A model generated the notes under the pieces. That model worked only from the letters and a program-made list of their open reading frames with translations. It had not been told where the DNA came from and searched no databases. A DNA stretch of 64,000 bases from Georgenia faecalis. Lineage in GTDB: Bacteria; Actinomycetota; Actinomycetes; Actinomycetales; Actinomycetaceae. Of this stretch, positions 25,997 to 35,703 are shown piece after piece (the stretch's first letter is position 1; the number at the start of each line of letters is the position of its first letter). The stretch is taken from positions 3,286,001 through 3,350,000 of the forward strand of contig NZ_CP033325.1 of the NCBI RefSeq assembly GCF_003710105.1. Reading direction: 5' to 3'. The position numbers and the translations under genes are program-made.

Positions 25997-28900
25997 TCAG
26001 CGCCCCACGGTGATGATCCCCATGTCGAGGCCGGGGTGGTACCCCGCGTCACCGCTGTAGAGGACGGTGATGACCGTCGTCGAGCGGATCGCCGGGATGG
26101 TGAGCACCGCAGTGCCGTTCTCGTCGAGCGTGACGGGGCCGATGCGACGGAAGTTGGCGTACGCCGTCACCGTTCCCGTCGGGACGGGCGCTCCGTCGCT
26201 CCCGGACACCGTGACCGTGACCTCGGCGTCCGACCCGCGCGGTACCCGCCAGTCGGCGTCCAGGCTGACGTCCGGCCACGCCTTGGCGATGACCAGCCGG
26301 GCCGGGGCGCTCGTCGAGCCGGCGACGTCGGCGCTGCCGGCGTAGACCGCGACGAGGTCGTGCCGCCCCACCGGGAGGTTCTGCGGCAGCGCGATGGTCG
26401 CCGTGCCCACGAGCCCGTCGACGACGAGCGTCCCGGTGGCGACGACCTGCCCGCCGACCCGGATCTCCACGGACCCGCTCGGGGCCGCCGAGGCGCCGGT
26501 GACCACCACGGTGGCGGTGACCGGCTCCCCGAACGCCACCCGGTCGTCGGACAGGGTGAGCGTCGTGGTCGAGGCGGACTGCCCGACCACCACCGTCACC
26601 GGGGCGGAGGTCGAGGGCCCGAACGCGGCCGTGGCGGGGGTGAACCGTGCCGTCAGCGTGTGGCTGCCGGCGCTGAGCGTCGCGGTGATGCTCGCCGTGC
26701 CGCCGGTCACCGGGGCCGAGCCCAGCTCCGTCGCGCCGTCGAAGAACGTCACCGTGCCGGTCGCCTCCGGCGGTGCGACCGTCGCGGTGAGCGTGAGCTC
26801 CTCCCCGGCGGTGCGGTCACCCGAGACCGCGAGGGTCGTCGTGGTCGCGACGACCTGCGGCTCCTCCACGACGACGTCGACGACCTGGGCGCGGGAGCCC
26901 GGGGTGGCGTTGTGCGTGTGCAGGACGAGCAGCGGCGGGGGGTCCTCGCCCAGGTCGGCCGCGCGGTGCACCTCGAGCTCCGTGCCGTCGTCGGCGACGA
27001 AGAGCAGCGAGTTCGGTGCCCCGCCGTCGAACCAGTAGTCCGGCGCGTACGGGTCGGCCGTGAACTCCTCCGTGGTGTCGATGATGTCCGTGCCGCTCGG
27101 GGCGTAGCCCGAGAACGTCCACACCTGGAACGTCGGCACCGTCTCGGGGTCGAAGAGGTCCACGCTGATCGGGGCGACGAGGACGTTGTTGTCGAACACC
27201 GTGGTGTCGACGTTGCCGAACTGGGTGTTGATCGGCAGGACCTCGACGGTCTCCTCGGTGGCGAGGTCGGTCGTCACGGCGACCGTGACGTCGTCGTCGG
27301 CCGAGAGCTTCTGGATCGTCGTCTGCAGGTCGACGTCCCCGTCGCTGTCCACGTCGGTGTCGATGACCGGGATGACGTTCGTGCCCAGGGTGGGCCACTC
27401 CCCCTGCATCGCGATGCCGATGCCGACGACGCCGAGGAGGGGGTCGCTGCCCGCGTCGGCGAGCTGGGGGGCGGTCGACGCGAAGCCGACGTAGCGCACG
27501 TCACCCGCGGCGACCGACGACGGCGACGTGGCGACGTCGGACTCCTCGAGCTGCGGGCTCTCCGCGACGAGTGCCATCGGCGCGGCGAACGAGACCCACC
27601 CGAGGGAGTCGTCGGTGTGCCCGGAGTCGACGCCGCGGCCGGTGAGCACGAGCGGCGCCGTGAGGTCCGCAGGGCCGTCGAACGTCACCGGCTCCTCCGC
27701 CTCGAGGTCGCTCACCAGGCGCGGGGCGGCGTGCACCGGCACGCGGAGCTCGCCCCCCTCGTCCCCCTGCGGCGTGAGGACCAGCCGCCCGGAGAGCGTG
27801 GCGAGGAAGTCCCGGGGCACCCCGACCCCCGAGTTCACGCCCTGCGTCGGGTCCATCTCCCGCACGAGCGTGGCCGGGTCGGCCGTGAGGGTGAGGGTGA
27901 CCGTCTGGGTCCGTCCGGGCTGGACGGTGATGGAGGCCGGCGTCACGGCGATGGTGGCCCCACCGGTCGCCGTGGACCGCGTGAAGGCGGTGTCGAACGA
28001 CGCCGGCGCCGCGGACTTGTTCTCCACGGTGATGGTGCGGCGTTCGACGACGACCTCGTCGGCGACGTTGACGATGCCGAAGGTCGCCGTGACCGACGCC
28101 GGGTTCTCGGTGTCGTAGGCGATGACCTCGGTGCTCACGGCATCGAGGGCGTCGACCCGCCCGGCACCCACGCGCTCGGGGCCGAACGCGGGGCCCTGGG
28201 GGCCCTGGTCCCGGTAGACGTCGTGCGTGGCCGTGTTGATCACGGCCGCCTTGACCTCCTGGGCGTCCCAGGTGGGCCGCACCGCCTGGACGTTCGCGGC
28301 GATGCCGGCGACGTGCGGGGCGGCCATGGACGTGCCCGAGAGGGTGTTGGCCGCGGTGCCCGCGCCGGACGCGGCGGACGAGATGGACGTGCCCGGTGCC
28401 GCGACGTCGGGCTTGACGATGCCGAGCGAGCCGTGGGCGCCGCGCGAGGAGCCGCTGTTGAGCGTGTCCGCGAGGGTGTCGTCCTCGACGAAGGCCGCCC
28501 CGGCGAGCGACGGGCTGAGCCGGACGGTGAGCGTGCCGGCCTGGATCTCCGGCAGGAGCAGGTCGGTGACGTCGTCGGTGAGCTGGGCGCCGGGGACGGC
28601 GGGGTTGCCGGAGATCCCGGCGGAGAAGAACGGGAGCTCGGACCCGATGAGCACGCCGACGGCCCCGGCGGCCTGCGCGTTGTTCCACCGGGCGACGCTG
28701 CCGCACGCGCGGGTGGCGTCGTTGTCGTCCCAGTACAGCCAGACGATGTTGCCGGCGATCTGCTCGGCGTACGGCGCGAGCGACGTGCACCCGCTGACGT
28801 CGGCGCCGAGGTAGACGACCGGGGCGGTGACGTCCGCGTCGCTGGCGTAGGCGACGGTCATCTGGGCGGCGTGCAGGCCCTCGAGTGCGTCGTTGGCGGC

Positions 28901-30160
28901 GTCGACGACCTCGATGGCGTCGTACGTCATGGTGTCGCCCACGGAGTTCGCCACCGCGAGCGCGCTGCCGGCGTTGCCCGGCGAGCCGCCGACGTCGACG
29001 ATGTCGCCGGAGTTGCCGGCCGACATCACCGGGATGGTGCCCAGGCGCGCAAGCTGGTCGATGAAGAGGTTCTCCGGGTCGTCGACGGGGGCCTCGGCGG
29101 CGCCGAGGGAGAGGTTGACGACGTCGAGGCGGTCGTTGAAGTCGAAGTCGTTGTTCGGGTCGGCCGCCCACTCGAGGGCGTTGATGGTGACGTTGGTGCT
29201 GCCGCCGTCGTCGCCGAACACCTTGAGGGCGTAGATGCCGGCCTCCGGGGCCGAGCCCGGGCCGATCTGCCAGTCGCGGATGTCCTCCAGCGCGGCGTAG
29301 TCCCCGCGGAAGGTCTCCCCGTCGGGTGTGACGCCGTAACCCGCGGCGGTGCCGGCGACGTGGGTGCCGTGCCCGCTGCCCCCGCCGGTGTACGGCCCGT
29401 CGATGGGGTTGGGGTCCGGGTGGGGGACGCCCAGCGCCGGGTCGTCGGCGCCGGCGTCGTAGTCGGTGCCGGCGAAGTCGTAGCCGCCGAGGAACTTCTC
29501 GGGGTCGAAGAGCCCCGCGGGGATCGGGCCCGTTCCGTCCTCGCCGTAGGCGGCGGCGTAGGCCTCCTCGGTGCCGGGGCCGCCGAAGTCGGCGTGGGTG
29601 TAGTCGACGCCGGTGTCGATGATGCCCATGCGGATGCCCGCGCCGGTCCCGCCGGCCTGCTCCCAGGCCTCGATGGCGCGGGTGAAGACGTCCGTGCCCT
29701 TGTTGTCCGGGGTCTTGGGGGTGACGAGGTAGACCTGGACGACGTCCTCGGACGCCGCCAGCGCGCGGACCTGCGCGGCCTCGCCGGTGACGATCGTGCC
29801 GGCGAGGAGCTTGGTGGTGACGGAGAGCTGGACCGGCGCGGCTGTGCGGGCCCGTGCGCTCGCCTGCGGCACCACGTCGTCGGCGAGGGCCTCGATGTCC
29901 GCCGCCGCGGCCGTCACGGCGGCATCGCTGCCGCCGGACTCGGCCACGTCGAGCGCGGAGGGCGCGTCCAGCTGGACGAAGGCGGTGACGCGGCCCTGGG
30001 CGTCGCGCAGCGCCGGGACCACCTTGTCGGTGGCGTCGATGCCCGCCTGCGCGGGCAGTCCGGACGGGTCGTCGTCCGGGACGGCGGCTGCGGCCGGCCC
30101 GAGGGCGGCCGCCGCGGCGAGAGTGAGGGTGGTCAGTGCTGCTGTCAACGGTCGGCGCAT
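25997..30160 (-). CDS. giant secreted S8 (subtilisin-like) serine protease with Ig-like repeats
   Basis: Exported protease of 1387 aa. Order: signal peptide (LAAAAALGPAAAA), propeptide-like region to about residue 140, S8 catalytic domain with Asp near 180 (GIIDTGVDYTH), His near 263 (GHGTHVAGT), oxyanion Asn (SAGNSGD) and Ser near 612 (GTSMAAPHVAG). A PA-type insert (about 450-560) lies between the His and Ser blocks. C-terminal to it are a beta-rich region and at least three Ig-like repeats (VTVTFFDGATEL-type, from about residue 1090). No wall anchor is seen, so it is probably released. The start at ATG 30160 leads directly into the signal peptide; its ribosome-binding site is weak. Confidence 0.92.
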   Translation of the reverse strand: MRRPLTAALTTLTLAAAAALGPAAAAVPDDDPSGLPAQAGIDATDKVVPALRDAQGRVTAFVQLDAPSALDVAESGGSDAAVTAAAADIEALADDVVPQASARARTAAPVQLSVTTKLLAGTIVTGEAAQVRALAASEDVVQVYLVTPKTPDNKGTDVFTRAIEAWEQAGGTGAGIRMGIIDTGVDYTHADFGGPGTEEAYAAAYGEDGTGPIPAGLFDPEKFLGGYDFAGTDYDAGADDPALGVPHPDPNPIDGPYTGGGSGHGTHVAGTAAGYGVTPDGETFRGDYAALEDIRDWQIGPGSAPEAGIYALKVFGDDGGSTNVTINALEWAADPNNDFDFNDRLDVVNLSLGAAEAPVDDPENLFIDQLARLGTIPVMSAGNSGDIVDVGGSPGNAGSALAVANSVGDTMTYDAIEVVDAANDALEGLHAAQMTVAYASDADVTAPVVYLGADVSGCTSLAPYAEQIAGNIVWLYWDDNDATRACGSVARWNNAQAAGAVGVLIGSELPFFSAGISGNPAVPGAQLTDDVTDLLLPEIQAGTLTVRLSPSLAGAAFVEDDTLADTLNSGSSRGAHGSLGIVKPDVAAPGTSISSAASGAGTAANTLSGTSMAAPHVAGIAANVQAVRPTWDAQEVKAAVINTATHDVYRDQGPQGPAFGPERVGAGRVDALDAVSTEVIAYDTENPASVTATFGIVNVADEVVVERRTITVENKSAAPASFDTAFTRSTATGGATIAVTPASITVQPGRTQTVTLTLTADPATLVREMDPTQGVNSGVGVPRDFLATLSGRLVLTPQGDEGGELRVPVHAAPRLVSDLEAEEPVTFDGPADLTAPLVLTGRGVDSGHTDDSLGWVSFAAPMALVAESPQLEESDVATSPSSVAAGDVRYVGFASTAPQLADAGSDPLLGVVGIGIAMQGEWPTLGTNVIPVIDTDVDSDGDVDLQTTIQKLSADDDVTVAVTTDLATEETVEVLPINTQFGNVDTTVFDNNVLVAPISVDLFDPETVPTFQVWTFSGYAPSGTDIIDTTEEFTADPYAPDYWFDGGAPNSLLFVADDGTELEVHRAADLGEDPPPLLVLHTHNATPGSRAQVVDVVVEEPQVVATTTTLAVSGDRTAGEELTLTATVAPPEATGTVTFFDGATELGSAPVTGGTASITATLSAGSHTLTARFTPATAAFGPSTSAPVTVVVGQSASTTTLTLSDDRVAFGEPVTATVVVTGASAAPSGSVEIRVGGQVVATGTLVVDGLVGTATIALPQNLPVGRHDLVAVYAGSADVAGSTSAPARLVIAKAWPDVSLDADWRVPRGSDAEVTVTVSGSDGAPVPTGTVTAYANFRRIGPVTLDENGTAVLTIPAIRSTTVITVLYSGDAGYHPGLDMGIITVGR

Positions 30161-30312
30161 CGATGGCTCATTTCGGCGAGATGGATGCTGGGCGTCGGAC
30201 GGACCCGTCGGGACCGCCGTTGGTCCCTCCTGAAACGGTAGCCCGCACCCAGGTCGCACGTCTCTAGACCTTCGGAGGTGGCGCCGCGCGCCACCCTGGG
30301 GTAGCGGTGGGC

Positions 30313-30446
30313 GTCGAGTTCGCTGCTTCTCGCCGAGTTCGCTGTTTCATGCCGAGTTCGCTGTTTGATGCCGAGTTCGCTAGTCAGAACTATCGAACTC
30401 GGCATGGGTTGGCGAACTCGGCACCGCCGCGGTGCCCGAGTTCGCT
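30313..30446. repeat. 19-bp-period repeat cluster, copy 1
   Basis: The core GCCGAGTTCGCT occurs at 30313, 30332, 30351 and 30370, exactly 19 bp apart (unit GCCGAGTTCGCTGTTTCAT). Two inverted cores (CGAACTCGGC) follow at 30394 and 30413, again 19 bp apart, then one more direct core at 30435. The cluster fills most of the 307-bp gap between the subtilase start and the EamA stop, and the rest of that gap shows no gene. A second copy with the same plan lies at 35704-35837. Direct and inverted units can pair into long hairpins. Confidence 0.9.
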
Positions 30447-30467
30447 ACTTCCTGCCGGGCGAGCGGC

Positions 30468-31340
30468 TCACGGCGGCGCGGCGTCCGCGCCGCGCGGCCC
30501 GGCGGCGCGCACCGCGCCGGCGCTGGCGAGCGCCACGAGGGCGATCGCGGCCAGCTGGACCGGGCCGAGCGCCTGGTCGAGCACGAGGAAGCCCGCGAGC
30601 GCCGCGATGGCGGGCGCCAGGCTCATCATCACGGCGAAGGTCGCCGCCGGCAGCCGCCGCAGAGCGGCCATCTCCAGGCTGTAGGGCAACGCCGAGGACA
30701 GGACGGCGACCGTGGCGCCCGCAGCCAGCGTCCCGGGCGCGAGGAGGGCGCCGCCCGCGTGGGCGAGCCCGAACGGCAGGCTCAGCGCCGCGGCGACGGC
30801 CATGGCTAGCGCCAGCCCGTCGGCGCGGGCGAAGCGACGGCCGACCCGTGAGCTGAGCACGATGTAGGCGGCCCACAGGGCCGCCGCGACGAGCGCGAAG
30901 AGCACCCCGAGCGGGTCGAGGCCCCGGACGTCACCGCCCCCGAGGAGGACGACGCCGGTCAGCGCGAGCCCCGCCCACACGAGGCTCGTCCACCGGCGGG
31001 CGGCGACGACGGACAGGGCCAACGGGCCGAGGAGCTCGAGCGTGACGGCGGCGCCCAGCGGGATGCGGTCGATGGCTGCGTAGAACGCCGTGTTCATCCC
31101 GCCGAGCGCGAGGCCGAAGGCGGCCACGAGCCGCCAGTCGGCGGCGCTCCGCCCGGAGAGCCGGGGGCGGAAGAGGACGAGCAGGATCGCGGCGGACAGG
31201 GCGAGGCGCAGCGTGACGACGCCGAGCGGACCCACGCGCGGGAACAGCAGGGCCGCGACGGCGGCCCCGAACTGGGTGGAGCCGGCGGCCGCGAGGACCA
31301 GGAGCACCGCGCCGGCGCGGCCTGCCGGGAAAGGCTGCAC
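30468..31340 (-). CDS. EamA-family (RhtA-like) metabolite exporter
   Basis: Ten-helix drug/metabolite transporter of 290 aa with two EamA repeats. RhtA-like features are FFPRVGPLGVVTLRL-type sequence in the first repeat and SSALPYSLEMAALRRLP in the second, typical of threonine/homoserine exporters. GTG 31340 is the start because GGAGGAACC directly precedes it and the first helix follows; the longer frame is rejected. Substrate unproven. Confidence 0.85.
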   Translation of the reverse strand: MQPFPAGRAGAVLLVLAAAGSTQFGAAVAALLFPRVGPLGVVTLRLALSAAILLVLFRPRLSGRSAADWRLVAAFGLALGGMNTAFYAAIDRIPLGAAVTLELLGPLALSVVAARRWTSLVWAGLALTGVVLLGGGDVRGLDPLGVLFALVAAALWAAYIVLSSRVGRRFARADGLALAMAVAAALSLPFGLAHAGGALLAPGTLAAGATVAVLSSALPYSLEMAALRRLPAATFAVMMSLAPAIAALAGFLVLDQALGPVQLAAIALVALASAGAVRAAGPRGADAAPP

Positions 31341-31707
31341 GGTTCCTCCGCGGTCGTGACGTCGCCCCACCGTAGCGACCGCTCCCCCGCGGGGGCCGGC
31401 GTGCCCACGCCGCATCCCGACGCCGGGCCGTGCCGGACGCGCTCGCCGCACCCCGGGGCCCGACCGGCAGCCAGCCAGCCAGCCAGCCAGCCATGGAACT
31501 GGATTTCATCGACAAAGGTCGGTCCGGAAGTGTTTGACGCCGATCCTCACCGTTGGGAGAGTGCGAGGCGAGCGGCGACGCCGATGGGGGCAGACGCGTT
31601 CACCTCGGGTTCATCGCGTGGTCGCGCACGCGACCTGCACACGGAACCGCACCGTCACCCGTCCGCCCTAGCGTCGCGGCTACCCGCACCCACGAAGGAG
31701 CTCATCC
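31341..31707 (+). other. gene-free region with a (CAGC)6 tract and the promoter of the wall-anchored hydrolase
   Basis: No convincing coding frame lies in these 367 bp. Positions 31468-31491 hold six perfect CAGC units. A TAGCGT -10-like box is at 31669-31674 and GAAGGAG at 31694-31700, 7 nt before the GTG of the next gene. Base composition is less biased at 31500-31560 than in the flanking genes. Confidence 0.6.
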
Positions 31708-34700
31708 GTGCACAACCCCCGCAGCGCCGCCGGTTGGAACCGGCGGGCGGCGGTCGCCACCGCCGGCGCCGCCCTCCTGCTCGCCCCCATGGCCACCGCC
31801 TCGGCCACGCTGGCCACCCCCGCCGCGAGCACCGTCGTCGCGCCGCACGGGATGGACCTCGTCGCCGACGGCGTCTTCGCCACCGCCGAGACCGACCGCG
31901 TCGCGCCCGGCCTGGACGTCACACGGTTCTCCCGTCAGGAAGAGGCGGGGTGGACGGCGGGCGCCGTCATGGTCGCCGACCTGTCCGTGCCCACGCTGTC
32001 GGTCGACGTCGTCAACTCCGGCGCCGTCACCGAGCCGGCCACCGTCTCCGAGCACCTGGCGAACAACGGGGCGGTCGCTGCGATCAACGGGGACTTCTTC
32101 GACATCAACTACTCCGACGCCGCCAACGGCACCGCCGTCTCGCGCGACGGCGTCCTCAACGGGACGTCGACGCCCAGGGCCGGCCTGACGATCACCGAGG
32201 GGCTCGCCGCGGTCCAGGGCGTCGCCGCCGTCGCGACGGTCACCGTCGACGGCACGGACCACCGCGCCGGGGGCGTCAACACCCCGCACCTGCCCGCCGG
32301 GTCCGTGGGGGTCTACACCCCGGCGTGGGGCGGGCACACCCTCGACCGTCCCGTGGGCGGGCCGGAGTCCGTCTCCCCGAACGTCCGCCGTGCGACGGTG
32401 GTCGACGGCGTCGTCACCGCCATCGGGCTCGGTGGTGGAGCGCCGAGCATCCCGGAGGACGGGTTCGTCCTCCTCGGCCGCGAGGCCGGCGCGGACCTCG
32501 TCGCCTCGCTGAGCCTCGGTGACGAGGTGGGCCTCGACATCACCACCGACGTGGGTGCCGACGTCGCCCTCACCGGTGGCGAGGTGCTCATCGCCGACGG
32601 CGTCGTCGTCGCGGCCGACGCGGCCGTCCACCCCCGCACCGCCGTGGGGGTGAGCGAGGACGGCACCCAGCTGTTCGCCCTGGCCCTCGACGGGCGGGCG
32701 CACTTCGGGCGCGGCATGTCGACCATCGAGCTCGCCGAGCTGCTCGCGGACCTCGGCGCCCACGACGCCGTCAACCTCGACGGCGGAGGCTCGACCACCA
32801 TGGTGGCGCGCCTGGCCGGTGACGCGGAGACGACGGTGCTCAACCGCCCCTCCGACGGGGTCGAGCGCCCGGTGCCCAACTCGCTCGCGTTCTTCTCCAG
32901 CGCCCCCGCGGGCACCGCGACCGACGTCGCCGTCGAGCCCGTGAGCGACCTGGACGGCGCCGACACCGTCCTGCCGGGCCTGCACCGCACCCTGGCGGGC
33001 ACCGGGCTCGACGCGAACCTCGCGCCGGTCGCCGTGGACGGCACCTTCACCGTGGGCTCCGACGCCGTCACCCTCACCACCGACGGCGCCACCGCCGTCG
33101 TGCAGGGCGAGGAGCGCGGCCGGGCCACGCTCACCTACGCGGCCGGCGGCCTCACCGCCGCTACCGGGATCGAGGTCCTCGGCGCGCTCGACCACGTGCG
33201 GGCGGACCGCAACGTCATCGCCCTCGAGGCGACCGACGACGCGGCCACCATCCACCTCACCGGTTACGACGCCGACGGCCACGGATCACCGATCGAGGTC
33301 CAGGACGTCACCGTCACCGCCCCGGAGGGCTTCACCATCACCCCCGACGGCGTCGACGCCTTCACCGTCGAGTCCTCGCTCGAGCAGGGCGGCGGGACCG
33401 CCTCGCTCGTCGTCGGCGACGCGGTCGTCGACCTGGCGCTCACCGTCGGCTTCGAGGAGGTGGAGGTCCTCGACCTCGCCGACGCCGCCGACTGGACCTA
33501 CGACGTCGCGCGCGCCACCGGCGAGACCGCTCCCGCCGAGGGCCCCGAGGCCGGCACGAACGGCCTGCGCCTCACGTACGACTTCACCACCTCCACGAGC
33601 ACCCGCGGCTTCTACGCCATCGCCCCGGAGCCGGTCGTGCTCCCCGGCCAGCCCCGCTCCCTCACCCTGTGGGTCAAGGGCTCGGGCAACGGCGAGTGGC
33701 CCCGGCTGCAGGTGCGCACCGGGGAGGGCGTGGTGACCAACCTCGACGGTGCGCTCGTCGAGTGGGAGGGCTGGCAGCAGGTCTCCTTCCCCGTCCCCGC
33801 CGGCATGGCCTACCCGCTGACGTTCGAGCGGGTCCGCATGATGGAGACCCGCCCCGACGCCCAGTACGCCGGCGACGTCACCGTCGGCCCGCTGTCGGTC
33901 GTCCTCGCCGCGGACGTCGACGCGCCGCAGGTGACGCCGGTGCACGACCCGGTGATCGTCACCGACGGCACCGTCACGGACCGCCCGCTCCAGGTCGCCG
34001 TGATGTCCGACGCCCAGTTCGTCGCGGCCAACCCGACGAGCCCCCTCGTCGAGGCGGCCCGGCGGACGCTGCGGGAGATCGTCGCCGCCGAGCCCGACGT
34101 GCTCGTCATCAACGGCGACCTCGTCGACGAGGCGTCCCCCGCGGACTTCGACCTGGCCCGGACCGTCCTCACCGAGGAGGTGGGCGACGCGGTGCCGTGG
34201 GTCTACGTCCCCGGCAACCACGAGATCATGGGCGGCCCGATCTCCAACTTCATCGAGGAGTTCGGCGCGCCCAGCACCGCCCGCACCCTCGACGGGACGC
34301 GCCTCATCACGCTCAACACCGCCGGGGGCACCTACCTGTCCGGGGGCATCGATCAGCTGCGGATGCTCGAGGAGCAGCTCGCCGACGCGGCCGCGGACCC
34401 CGCCGTCAGCGGTGTCCTCGTCTTCTCCCACCACCCCACCCAGGACCCGCTGCCCAACAAGGCCAGCCAGCTGGGCGACCGCGAGGAGGCGGCGGCGATC
34501 GAGCGCACGCTGGCGGACTTCCGCTCCGGCAGCGGCAAGTCGGCCGCCATGGTCAACGGGCACGTCGGCGTCTTCCACGGACGCAGCAGCGAGGGCGTGA
34601 GCTACCTCGTCAACGGCAACTCCGGCAAGGGTCCCAGCGGCACCCCCGCCACCGGTGGGTTCACCGGGTGGACGATGCTCGGCGTGGACCCGGCCGCGGG

Positions 34701-35565
34701 TGTGGTCGGGGACGTCCCCGCCGTGCCGGACGCACGCCTGGCCTGGATGCGGGCCGAGGTGATGGCCCGCGTCGACGCGCTGCACCTGGCCGGCCCGGAC
34801 ACCCTGGAGGTGGGCGAGAGCGCGACCGCGTTGGCCACCCTCGTCCAGGACGAGGGGCGCGAGGTGCCCGTCGCGTGGCCCGTCTCCGCCCAGTGGGGCG
34901 GCGACGACGTCCGGATCGACGACGGCTCCGTGCCGGCCGGTGACGAGGACGACGCCCTCGAGGAGGCCGGCGGGGTGCTCCGGTACAACCCCCGCACCGG
35001 GGCGCTCACCGCGCTCAGCGGCGGCGTCGCGACGCTCACCGTCACGGTCAACGGCGTGACGGCGGAGCTCGACGTCACGGTCCCCGAGCCGGAGGTGCCG
35101 ACCGAGGACCCCACCGACGTGCCGACGGAGGACCCGACGGATCTCCCGACCGAGGAGCCGACCGATCTCCCGACCGAGGAGCCGACCGATCTCCCGACCG
35201 AGGAGCCGACCGATCTCCCGACCGAGGAGCCGACCGATCTCCCGACCGAGGAGCCGACCGGTGAGCCCACGCCGGACCCCACCGACGGGCCCAGCGACGG
35301 GCCCAGCGACGGGCCCAGCGACGGGGCGCCGGGCGGGGAGCCCACCACGACGCCCACGCGGGCGCCGGGCGAGGGTGGGCCCTCGGCCGGGCGGCCGGGC
35401 GGCGGCGCCGACGGCGGGGCCGATGGCGGATCCGGCTCGGGTGGTGCGCTGCCGAGCACGGGCGCCGACGGGGCCTCCGTGGCCGTCGCCACCGCCCTCG
35501 CCCTCGCGGCGGCCGGCGTCCTCGCCTCCCTCGGGGCGCGACGACGGGCCGCGCGGGCGCACTAG
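31708..35565 (+). CDS. wall-anchored phosphodiester glycosidase / metallophosphoesterase fusion
   Basis: Exported protein of 1285 aa: signal peptide (1-35); NAGPA-type phosphodiester glycosidase domain (about 60-400; AAINGDFFDINY and AVNLDGGGSTTMVARL); beta-rich linkers; a calcineurin-like metallophosphoesterase domain (about 755-1000) with SDAQF, INGDLVDE, PGNHEIMGG, FSHHPTQ and NGHVGVFHG. The first motif is Asp-x-Gln instead of Asp-x-His. Then a Thr/Pro/Glu repeat stalk and a sorting signal LPSTG near 1248 with hydrophobic stretch and Arg tail. Probably a sortase-anchored surface enzyme acting on phosphodiester-linked sugars. GTG start with GAAGGAG upstream. Confidence 0.9.
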   Translation: MHNPRSAAGWNRRAAVATAGAALLLAPMATASATLATPAASTVVAPHGMDLVADGVFATAETDRVAPGLDVTRFSRQEEAGWTAGAVMVADLSVPTLSVDVVNSGAVTEPATVSEHLANNGAVAAINGDFFDINYSDAANGTAVSRDGVLNGTSTPRAGLTITEGLAAVQGVAAVATVTVDGTDHRAGGVNTPHLPAGSVGVYTPAWGGHTLDRPVGGPESVSPNVRRATVVDGVVTAIGLGGGAPSIPEDGFVLLGREAGADLVASLSLGDEVGLDITTDVGADVALTGGEVLIADGVVVAADAAVHPRTAVGVSEDGTQLFALALDGRAHFGRGMSTIELAELLADLGAHDAVNLDGGGSTTMVARLAGDAETTVLNRPSDGVERPVPNSLAFFSSAPAGTATDVAVEPVSDLDGADTVLPGLHRTLAGTGLDANLAPVAVDGTFTVGSDAVTLTTDGATAVVQGEERGRATLTYAAGGLTAATGIEVLGALDHVRADRNVIALEATDDAATIHLTGYDADGHGSPIEVQDVTVTAPEGFTITPDGVDAFTVESSLEQGGGTASLVVGDAVVDLALTVGFEEVEVLDLADAADWTYDVARATGETAPAEGPEAGTNGLRLTYDFTTSTSTRGFYAIAPEPVVLPGQPRSLTLWVKGSGNGEWPRLQVRTGEGVVTNLDGALVEWEGWQQVSFPVPAGMAYPLTFERVRMMETRPDAQYAGDVTVGPLSVVLAADVDAPQVTPVHDPVIVTDGTVTDRPLQVAVMSDAQFVAANPTSPLVEAARRTLREIVAAEPDVLVINGDLVDEASPADFDLARTVLTEEVGDAVPWVYVPGNHEIMGGPISNFIEEFGAPSTARTLDGTRLITLNTAGGTYLSGGIDQLRMLEEQLADAAADPAVSGVLVFSHHPTQDPLPNKASQLGDREEAAAIERTLADFRSGSGKSAAMVNGHVGVFHGRSSEGVSYLVNGNSGKGPSGTPATGGFTGWTMLGVDPAAGVVGDVPAVPDARLAWMRAEVMARVDALHLAGPDTLEVGESATALATLVQDEGREVPVAWPVSAQWGGDDVRIDDGSVPAGDEDDALEEAGGVLRYNPRTGALTALSGGVATLTVTVNGVTAELDVTVPEPEVPTEDPTDVPTEDPTDLPTEEPTDLPTEEPTDLPTEEPTDLPTEEPTDLPTEEPTGEPTPDPTDGPSDGPSDGPSDGAPGGEPTTTPTRAPGEGGPSAGRPGGGADGGADGGSGSGGALPSTGADGASVAVATALALAAAGVLASLGARRRAARAH
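35137..35256 (+). repeat. five tandem 24-bp units coding the stalk of the wall-anchored protein
   Basis: Five near-identical 24-bp units, each encoding TDLPTEEP, run without interruption; only the first differs, by one base. Degenerate copies precede them from 35101. The near identity at DNA level suggests recent expansion and probable length variation between strains. Confidence 0.92.
35284..35319 (+). repeat. three tandem 12-bp units (DGPS repeats)
   Basis: GACGGGCCCAGC is repeated three times without change, encoding Asp-Gly-Pro-Ser, directly after the 24-bp array in the same stalk. Confidence 0.88.
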
Positions 35566-35591
35566 AACCATCTGAATCCCCGGGGGGGACC

Positions 35592-35632
35592 CGAGGGGGT
35601 GCGCGCGACTGGAGGGCGTGCGCACCCCCTCG
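35592..35632 (+). terminator. hairpin terminator of the wall-anchored hydrolase gene
   Basis: CGAGGGGGTGCGC (35592-35604) pairs perfectly with GCGCACCCCCTCG (35620-35632), 27 bp after the stop at 35565. Confidence 0.7.
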
Positions 35633-35703
35633 TGGTGCCGGGGCCGGGGCGCGCGCCCCCTCGTGGTGTCCGCGCCGGTGGGCGACCCTGCTGCCCACTC
35701 CAC

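Noticed and set aside
25598-30241. Very long open frames antisense to the subtilase gene and similar ones across the window
   Set aside because: In DNA with about 73% G+C, the antisense frames of real genes rarely meet stops. Their translations are Arg/Gly/Ala/Pro-rich without motifs, while the sense strands have intact domains.
30313-30446. CRISPR array or plasmid iterons
   Set aside because: The period is 19 bp, there are no unique 30-bp spacers, cores invert within the cluster, and no cas, rep or partition gene is nearby.
31468-31491. (CAGC)6 as a phase-variation tract
   Set aside because: It is about 240 bp upstream of the next start and outside both coding regions; six units are short. 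Only noted as a repeat.
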